DNA of 5,954 bases, taken from NCBI GenBank assembly GCA_023437285.1, contig JAEZGP010000677.1:1-5954 (forward strand), written 5' to 3'. The notes under the pieces were generated by a model. That model ran no database searches. It was given only the letters and a program-made list of their open reading frames with translations, and was not told the origin of the DNA. Source of the DNA: Actinomycetes bacterium (GTDB lineage Bacteria; Actinomycetota; Actinomycetes; Mycobacteriales; Micromonosporaceae). Shown in pieces: positions 1 through 4,263 of this stretch (position 1 is its first letter; each line of letters begins with the position of its first letter). The translations under genes and the position numbers were made by a program.

Positions 1-2
1 GC

Positions 3-1484
3 GCCGTCGGCCTCGCCGCGCCGCCCGGCCACGCCGACCCGACCTCGCCGACCTGCCTCACCCCCCGCGTCGACTCCGGTTACCTGGTGCCCGGTCCGCC
101 GGGCGAGCTGGTCAACGCCGGTACGACGACGCACACCGTACGGGCCCGCAGCACGGGCACGTGCGGCCGCGCGCCGGACGGGACCCTGCACATGTGGGCC
201 GCCGAGCCGGTCTGGTTCGAGGCGGGCATGGCGGGGGCGTTGGCGGCCGCGCCGGTGCCGGCCGGCCGCGCCTCGACCGTCCGCGACCACGCGTCGGGCA
301 CGACCGAGTCGTACCTCACGGCCGCCGTACCGGCCTCGGGCAGCACCTGGGTCGGGGTCCGCTTCCAGCCGGCCGACGCGGCGGCCCAACTGGGCCTGCC
401 CGTGAGCCGCGGTGACCTGCTCACCACCCGGATCGTCGTGCGTACCCCGCCCACCATCGACCCGCCGCCCGCCGTCGTGGCGCACGACAACAACGGCACC
501 CCGCTGTCCGGCACGGCCTGGCCGGGTGACGCGGTACGCGTGCTCGACCCGGCCATGCGCGTGCTGTGTGCGGCGGTCGCGGCCCCCGACGGCCGGTGGA
601 CGTGCGCGGCGGCGGACTTCACCCACGGCGCCACGACCGTACGGGCCGAGCAGCGCGGGACCGGGGCGAACAACCCGGCCTACCCCGGCCTGACCTCGCA
701 GGGGCTGCCCGAGCAGCGCAGCGGCCCCGTGACCATCCGGGTCATGATGGCCGATCCCGCCGTGCTCGTCGAGGTCGACAACACCACGCCGCGCGTCGGC
801 GCGGTGGTGCGCTACACGGTGACCGCGCTCAACCTGGGCCTCGACACCGCTTTAGGGGTACGGGTGAGCGCCGCGCTGCCGGCCGGGCTGCGGTACGTGT
901 CGTCGTCGGCGACGGCGGGCTCCTACGACCCGGCGACGGGCGCCTGGACGGGCCTCGGCGACCTCGCCGCCACCCAGCGGCAGCGGCTGACCATCGCGGC
1001 GCGGGTCCCCGGCCGGGGCGCGTACGCCCTGCCGGCGACGATCTCGGCGACGGCCGCCACCGACGGGGTGGCCACGACCCGGCTACGGGGTCGTGACGGC
1101 GTGCCGGACTACAACATCAACCCGGCCAACGACGCCGACAGCGTCACGGTGCGCGCGGCGCCGTCGGCGGACCCGCGCCTGGCCATCCGGTCCGACCGGG
1201 TGGGCCACCAGGTCGGCGACGTCATCCGGTACACCCTGATCGCGACCAACGGTGGCCCGGACACGGCCACGGGTGTCTCCGTCCACAGTCCACTGCCGGG
1301 GACGTTGGCCCTCGTCTCGGCGCGACCCGACGTCGGCCGCTACGACGCGGGGCGGCAGCGCTGGTTCATCGGGGACCTGCCGGTCGGCGTCACCGCCCGG
1401 CTCACGCTGCGGGTCCGGGTGGTCGCCGAGGGCTCGATCCGCACCCGGGCGAGCATCGAGGCGCGCGGGGCGCGAACACCGTGA
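3..1484 (+). CDS. Secreted DUF11-repeat surface protein, 5'-truncated by the window edge
   Basis: The frame is open from the left edge to TGA at 1482-1484 (493 codons visible). The GTG at 87 is in frame, but coding continues upstream of it. The first visible residues (AVGLAAPPGHADPTSP) look like the end of a signal peptide with a cleavage site near GHA, so only the start codon and signal core are probably missing. Counting from the first full codon, an N-terminal beta-rich region (about 20-145) is followed by an Ig-like module (about 150-248; G-T-A-x-P-G and D-G-R-W signatures). Two DUF11 repeats follow, at about 251-385 and 390-486, marked by VVRYTVTALNLGLDTA and VIRYTLIATNGGPDTA. DUF11 modules are beta-sandwiches found in bacterial surface and adhesin-like proteins; a structural or adhesive role is inferred. 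No LPXTG or C-terminal membrane anchor is seen. The second repeat ends abruptly. A TTA codon lies at 852-854. The family call is firm, the function is not known. Confidence 0.85.
   Translation, partial: AVGLAAPPGHADPTSPTCLTPRVDSGYLVPGPPGELVNAGTTTHTVRARSTGTCGRAPDGTLHMWAAEPVWFEAGMAGALAAAPVPAGRASTVRDHASGTTESYLTAAVPASGSTWVGVRFQPADAAAQLGLPVSRGDLLTTRIVVRTPPTIDPPPAVVAHDNNGTPLSGTAWPGDAVRVLDPAMRVLCAAVAAPDGRWTCAAADFTHGATTVRAEQRGTGANNPAYPGLTSQGLPEQRSGPVTIRVMMADPAVLVEVDNTTPRVGAVVRYTVTALNLGLDTALGVRVSAALPAGLRYVSSSATAGSYDPATGAWTGLGDLAATQRQRLTIAARVPGRGAYALPATISATAATDGVATTRLRGRDGVPDYNINPANDADSVTVRAAPSADPRLAIRSDRVGHQVGDVIRYTLIATNGGPDTATGVSVHSPLPGTLALVSARPDVGRYDAGRQRWFIGDLPVGVTARLTLRVRVVAEGSIRTRASIEARGARTP
852..854 (+). 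other. In-frame TTA leucine codon in the DUF11 gene
   Basis: The codons around it read GCT-TTA-GGG (A-L-G in LDTALGV of the first DUF11 repeat). Reading the other four genes in frame I found no other TTA. In Streptomyces, TTA is read by the developmentally controlled bldA tRNA, so TTA genes tend to be limited to late growth. Whether this holds in this organism is inference. Confidence 0.8.
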
Positions 1485-1546
1485 CCGGACCGGGTCGGCG
1501 TACCGCCGCCGGGTGACCGCGCAATATCTGGCCCGATTCCCGATAG

Positions 1547-1556
1547 CAACGCGTTG
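1547..1556. repeat. 10-bp perfect palindrome upstream of the transpeptidase
   Basis: CAACGCGTTG reads the same on both strands and lies about 110 bases before the GTG start of the L,D-transpeptidase, upstream of the candidate promoter. It does not extend beyond 10 bp. It could be an operator half-site pair or chance; no matching regulator is recognised. Confidence 0.3.
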
Positions 1557-1595
1557 TCGCAGGTCAGCGCCGTTTACGGCCGCATTGTTGCCGGA

Positions 1596-1622
1596 TTGGA
1601 TGCGCGCCGGCGGGGGTAGCAT
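1596..1622 (+). promoter_or_regulatory. Candidate promoter of the L,D-transpeptidase gene
   Basis: TAGCAT at 1617-1622 is a good actinobacterial -10 hexamer, 41 bases before the GTG start. The best -35 at acceptable distance is TTGGAT (1596-1601, 15-base spacer). TTGCCG at 1588-1593 is a better hexamer but 23 bases away. The heptamer CGGATTG occurs at 1592-1598 and again at 1623-1629, flanking the -10. This is motif matching by eye only. Confidence 0.3.
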
Positions 1623-1650
1623 CGGATTGCTGGTCGCAGGCAACCGTTGG

Positions 1651-1655
1651 GGAGG
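1651..1655 (+). promoter_or_regulatory. Shine-Dalgarno site fixing the GTG start of the transpeptidase
   Basis: GGAGG sits in a GGGGAGGGG run (1649-1657), 8 bases before GTG at 1664. This is ideal spacing, and it selects that GTG over downstream alternatives. The resulting N-terminus has an intact lipoprotein signal. Confidence 0.75.
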
Positions 1656-1663
1656 GGTCGACT

Positions 1664-2632
1664 GTGACGTGGAAGCGTGTGCTGCCCGGGCTGGTCGCCC
1701 TCGCCGTCGTGTCGGCCCTGCTCACCGCGTGCGGTGGTGGCGGCGCCGGTGCTCAGTGGACGCAGGGTTCGCCCGGACCGGCGGGGTCGGCCCCGGCGGA
1801 GTCCGGCGCGGCGCCGTCGGCCGCACCCACCGAGTCGCCGAAGCCCACGGGCAAGCCGGTGCGCGTACGGCTCTTCCAGGGCGACGGGTCGACGTGGGGG
1901 ATCGGCATGCCGATCATCGCGTACCTGTCGGCCGAAATCTCGGACGCGCGGCCGTTCGCCGAGGCCACGAAGGTCACCGTCAACGGCGCCGAGGTGCAGG
2001 GCGCCTGGTACTTCCAGCGGTCCGCGATCTACAAGGGATTCCCGCTGGAGGCGCACTATCGGCTGGAGAAATACTGGCCGGCGCACGCCGACATCCGGAT
2101 GGACCTGCCCGTCGAGGGACTGTCGGCCGGGCCCGGCTGGGTCTTCGCCAACAGCCTGACGCTGGACATGTCGACCGGCGCCGCCAACATTGCCAAGATC
2201 GACGGGAAGACCAAGCGGATGGTCGTGACCTCCGACGGCAAGCAGAAGTTCACCTTCCCCGTCTCGTTGGGGGCGGCCAAGACGCCGACGTTCAACGGTA
2301 CGAAGATCGTGATGGAGAAGTCCAAGCTGGAGCGGATGGTCGGCGATGACTACGACATCAAGGTGCCGTGGTCGGTGCGGGTGACCAACTCCGGCGAGTT
2401 CATCCACTCGGCGAGCTGGAACGGCGGCAACATCGGCCGGCGCAGCACCTCGCACGGCTGCACGAACCTGACGGTATCCGACGCCAAGAAGTACTTCGAC
2501 TTCGTTCGGGTGGGCGACGTAACGGTTTACTCGAACACGGGCGGAAAGACGATGCCGAGCTGGGACGGATACGGCGACTGGAACCTGTCCTGGTCGACCT
2601 GGCAGTCCGGCGGCGCGGTGTCGACCTCGTAG
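1664..2632 (+). CDS. Lipoprotein L,D-transpeptidase (Ig-like + YkuD, Ldt-Mt2-like)
   Basis: A 322-residue protein starting at GTG. Residues 1-23 are a lipoprotein signal with K4-R5, a hydrophobic core and lipobox L-T-A-C (C23 lipidated), so it should sit on the outer face of the membrane. An Ala/Pro/Gly/Ser-rich linker (about 27-64) leads to one bacterial Ig-like domain (about 65-155, with GDGSTWGIGMPI near the start). The YkuD catalytic domain (about 162-291) follows. H248, then 14 residues, then S263-H264-G265-C266 fits the family active-site pattern, with C266 the nucleophile. The tail DGYGDWNLSWSTWQ (301-314) matches the tryptophan-rich C-terminal subdomain of mycobacterial Ldt-Mt2 as I remember it. 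The enzyme forms 3-3 cross-links between meso-diaminopimelate residues of peptidoglycan and is typically hit by carbapenems. Ldt-Mt2 has two Ig domains; only one is seen here. It appears to be transcribed alone, with gaps on both sides. The exact paralogue is uncertain. Confidence 0.95.
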   Translation: MTWKRVLPGLVALAVVSALLTACGGGGAGAQWTQGSPGPAGSAPAESGAAPSAAPTESPKPTGKPVRVRLFQGDGSTWGIGMPIIAYLSAEISDARPFAEATKVTVNGAEVQGAWYFQRSAIYKGFPLEAHYRLEKYWPAHADIRMDLPVEGLSAGPGWVFANSLTLDMSTGAANIAKIDGKTKRMVVTSDGKQKFTFPVSLGAAKTPTFNGTKIVMEKSKLERMVGDDYDIKVPWSVRVTNSGEFIHSASWNGGNIGRRSTSHGCTNLTVSDAKKYFDFVRVGDVTVYSNTGGKTMPSWDGYGDWNLSWSTWQSGGAVSTS

Positions 2633-2640
2633 TCGCGTCG

Positions 2641-2684
2641 GGCGTTCGTCCTGGTCGGGAACTTTCATTGGAACCCGAAACGCC
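2641..2684 (+). terminator. Weak hairpin after the transpeptidase, possible terminator
   Basis: GGCGTTCG (2641-2648) pairs with CGAAACGCC (2676-2684) if one A is bulged, leaving a 27-base loop. It starts 8 bases after the TAG stop. There is no U-tract, only an AT-richer stretch (TTCTATTAATGA) after it. The stem is short and the loop long, so this is tentative. Confidence 0.2.
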
Positions 2685-2774
2685 GTTCTATTAATGAGCC
2701 CGCTCGTGGGCCATCATCAGCCGTTCGGCCGATAGTCAATGTCAATGTTGCGATAGATGTCGATATCTCTATGC

Positions 2775-2794
2775 GAACCTGGTCGGCAAGGTTC
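2775..2794. repeat. Perfect inverted repeat upstream of the DUF4956 operon
   Basis: GAACCT (2775-2780) and AGGTTC (2789-2794) are exact reverse complements separated by 8 bases. The element ends 55 bases before the TTG start and one base before the PHO-like repeats. It may be a regulator dyad or a leader hairpin. A poor sigma-70-like pair, TTGCGA (2748-2753) and TATGCG (2770-2775, 16-base spacer), lies just upstream and would put the repeat near the transcription start. Confidence 0.4.
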
Positions 2795-2795
2795 C

Positions 2796-2824
2796 GTTCA
2801 CCTGGCGGACACCTGATCGCTACC
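2796..2824 (+). promoter_or_regulatory. PHO-box-like 11-nt direct repeats
   Basis: GTTCACC (2796-2802) is followed at exact 11-base steps by GGACACC (2807-2813) and CGCTACC (2818-2824). ACC is kept in all three units, and CACCTG is shared by the first two (2799-2804, 2810-2815). In Streptomyces the phosphate-response regulator PhoP binds 11-nt direct repeats whose conserved heptamer is GTTCACC. Unit 1 matches fully, unit 2 at 5 of 7 and unit 3 at 3 of 7. Placement 26 bases before the start of a polyphosphate-related operon makes sense biologically. Caution: GTTCACC also occurs by chance inside the transpeptidase gene near 2247, so a single heptamer means little; the spacing is the argument. 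Confidence 0.4.
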
Positions 2825-2836
2825 CGCACATCGCCT

Positions 2837-2841
2837 GGAGG
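2837..2841 (+). promoter_or_regulatory. Shine-Dalgarno site fixing the TTG start of DUF4956
   Basis: GGAGG, extending to GGAGGAG (2837-2843), lies 8 bases before TTG at 2850. No ATG or GTG at a suitable distance is in frame, so this site decides the uncommon TTG start. Confidence 0.75.
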
Positions 2842-2849
2842 AGACGGAC

Positions 2850-3437
2850 TTGTCGCAGATCTGGTCCATCGTGATCGACATCGTGGCGGTCGGCCTGCTC
2901 GTATTCGGCATCTACTTCCCCCGACACCGCCGCCGCGACCTCGTCGTGGCCTACCTGGGCGTCAACGTCGGCGTGCTCGCCGTCGCCAGCGCGATCAGCC
3001 AGAGCTCCACCGGCGCCGGGCTCGGCCTGGGACTGGCGCTGCTCGGCGTGCTGTCCATCATCCGGCTGCGCTCCACCGAACTCGACCAGCACGAGGTGGC
3101 GTACTTCTTCGCCTCCCTCGCGCTGGGCATCCTCTGCGCCATCAGCGGGCCGAGCTGGCTCACCGGCGGGCTCACCGTCCTGCTGCTGGTTGTGCTGTTC
3201 GTCGGCGACCACCCCCGGCTGCTGCGCGGCTACCGCCAGCAGATCATCGTGCTCGACGCGGCATTCACCGACCAGGTCGCCCTCGTCGCCCACCTCGAAC
3301 AGGTCCTCGGCGCACGCGTACGGGCCGCGACGGTGCAACGCCTCGACCTCGTCAACGACACCACCATCGTCGACGTGCGCTACTCGCAGGCGCCGTCGGA
3401 CGCACGGGTGCGCGTGCCCGCCGGGGCGACGCGATGA
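2850..3437 (+). CDS. DUF4956-family integral membrane protein
   Basis: A 195-residue protein starting at TTG. About five hydrophobic helices are visible: near residues 5-23, 31-50, 55-73, 82-99 and 104-120. A basic loop (PRHRRRD, 24-30) after helix 1 suggests that loop is cytoplasmic. The segment LSIIRLRSTELDQHEVAYFF (68-87) is the family's most typical region, an Arg-containing stretch after helix 3. Residues 121-195 form a soluble tail with alternating strands and helices (QQIIVLDAAF, LVAHLEQVLG, TTIVDVRY), perhaps a small ferredoxin-like fold. The biochemical role of DUF4956 is not established to my knowledge. Its genes are commonly found beside VTC-domain polymerases and CotH kinases, as here. 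It is the first gene of the operon and shares 4 bases with the next (ATGA), implying translational coupling. Anchoring the polymerase or moving polyphosphate through the membrane is inference. Confidence 0.85.
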   Translation: MSQIWSIVIDIVAVGLLVFGIYFPRHRRRDLVVAYLGVNVGVLAVASAISQSSTGAGLGLGLALLGVLSIIRLRSTELDQHEVAYFFASLALGILCAISGPSWLTGGLTVLLLVVLFVGDHPRLLRGYRQQIIVLDAAFTDQVALVAHLEQVLGARVRAATVQRLDLVNDTTIVDVRYSQAPSDARVRVPAGATR

Positions 3438-4237
3438 CCGCGATGGCGGTGCGCGAACCTCTGTGGCACCCGCCGGCCATCGCTCTGGATGAGCTGCTCA
3501 ACGTCGCGGCGCTGCAGACGCGGGTCGACCGCAAGTACGTCGTGCCGCTCAGCGAGGTGGACACCCTGCTCGCCGAGGCGGCCACCGGGGCCCGGGTGCT
3601 GGAGATCGACGGCGCGCGGTCGTTCGCGTACGAGTCGCTCTACTTCGACACCCCCGATCTCGCCAGCTACCGGATGACCGCCTACCGGCGCCGACGCCGG
3701 TTCAAGATCCGAACGCGGGCGTACCTCGACTCGGCCGAGTGCTGGCTCGAGGTCAAGACCGCCGGGCAACGCGGGAGTACGGTCAAGACCCGCCACCCGT
3801 ACGCCTGGGACGACCGGGTCACCCTGCACCCCGGCCGGTCCTTCGTCCGCGGCGCGCTCGCCGACGGCGCCGTGCCCGTCGACCCCGACGCGCCGTTCGT
3901 GCCCACGCTCATCACCCGGTACCAGCGCAGCACGCTGTACCTGCCCGAATCCGGCAGCCGGCTCACCATCGACACCCATCTCACCTGGGAGGAAGCCGGC
4001 CGGCGGCTCCTCCTGCCGAGCGTGGCGATCATCGAGACCAAGACCGGCTCGTCGGCGTCGTGGGCCGACCGCCTGCTCTGGCGGCGCGGTCACCGCCCCG
4101 CCCGCATCTCCAAGTACGCCACGGGCCTGGCCGCCCTGCGTCCCGACCTGCCAGCCCCGCGGTGGCGGCAGACCCTGCGCCGGCACTTCGAGCCCGCCGG
4201 CCGCACCGTCGCCACCCACTCCACCAGTTGGCTCTGA
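3434..4237 (+). CDS. VTC-domain polyphosphate polymerase
   Basis: A 267-residue protein. The frame is open further upstream, but ATG at 3434 overlapping the previous stop (ATGA) is the natural start; a second ATG at 3443 is possible. It is a stand-alone VTC domain, related to the catalytic core of yeast Vtc4, which makes polyphosphate from ATP in a tunnel of basic residues. Candidate tunnel elements are TRVDRKYVV (29-37), YFDT (70-73), the basic strand RRRRRFKIRTRAY (85-97), WLEVKT (104-109), KTRHPY (118-123), TRYQRSTLY (161-169), TIDTHL (178-183), IIETKTG (199-205, with the Glu expected to help bind metal) and ISKYATG (225-231). No SPX domain and no membrane helix are present, unlike fungal VTC subunits, so membrane contact would have to come from the DUF4956 partner. 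Polyphosphate synthesis is inferred from the family; VTC belongs to the triphosphate tunnel fold, and another nucleotide-using activity cannot be excluded. Confidence 0.9.
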   Translation: MTAMAVREPLWHPPAIALDELLNVAALQTRVDRKYVVPLSEVDTLLAEAATGARVLEIDGARSFAYESLYFDTPDLASYRMTAYRRRRRFKIRTRAYLDSAECWLEVKTAGQRGSTVKTRHPYAWDDRVTLHPGRSFVRGALADGAVPVDPDAPFVPTLITRYQRSTLYLPESGSRLTIDTHLTWEEAGRRLLLPSVAIIETKTGSSASWADRLLWRRGHRPARISKYATGLAALRPDLPAPRWRQTLRRHFEPAGRTVATHSTSWL

Positions 4238-4263
4238 GCCACCACGAAGGACGTGACCCGCCG

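Noticed and set aside
87..89. GTG at 87 as true start of the DUF11 protein
   Set aside because: The frame continues to the left edge and encodes what looks like the end of a signal peptide. Starting at 87 would remove it, and no good ribosome site precedes the GTG.
1493..1518. Terminator hairpin after the DUF11 gene (CGGCG-TAC-CGCCG at 1496-1508)
   Set aside because: The stem is 5 bp with a 3-base loop and no U-tract. Such stems are frequent by chance in sequence this GC-rich.
1252..2349. Plus-strand open frame (365 codons) bridging the DUF11 gene, the gap and the transpeptidase
   Set aside because: Its translation is a low-complexity Arg/Gly-rich product, out of frame with two genes that have clear domains.
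1574..2668. Minus-strand open frame opposite the transpeptidase
   Set aside because: It is an antisense shadow with no ribosome site or domain, while the + strand frame has a lipobox and a catalytic SHGC motif.
2657..2688. ECF-sigma promoter (GGGAAC at 2657, CGTTC at 2684)
   Set aside because: The spacer is 21 bases, too long for the usual 16-17, and it lies well away from the next gene.
2771..3433. Upstream extension of the VTC frame to 2771
   Set aside because: It would overlap all of DUF4956 and translates to low-complexity Arg/Pro-rich sequence. The VTC domain begins just after the coupled ATG at 3434.
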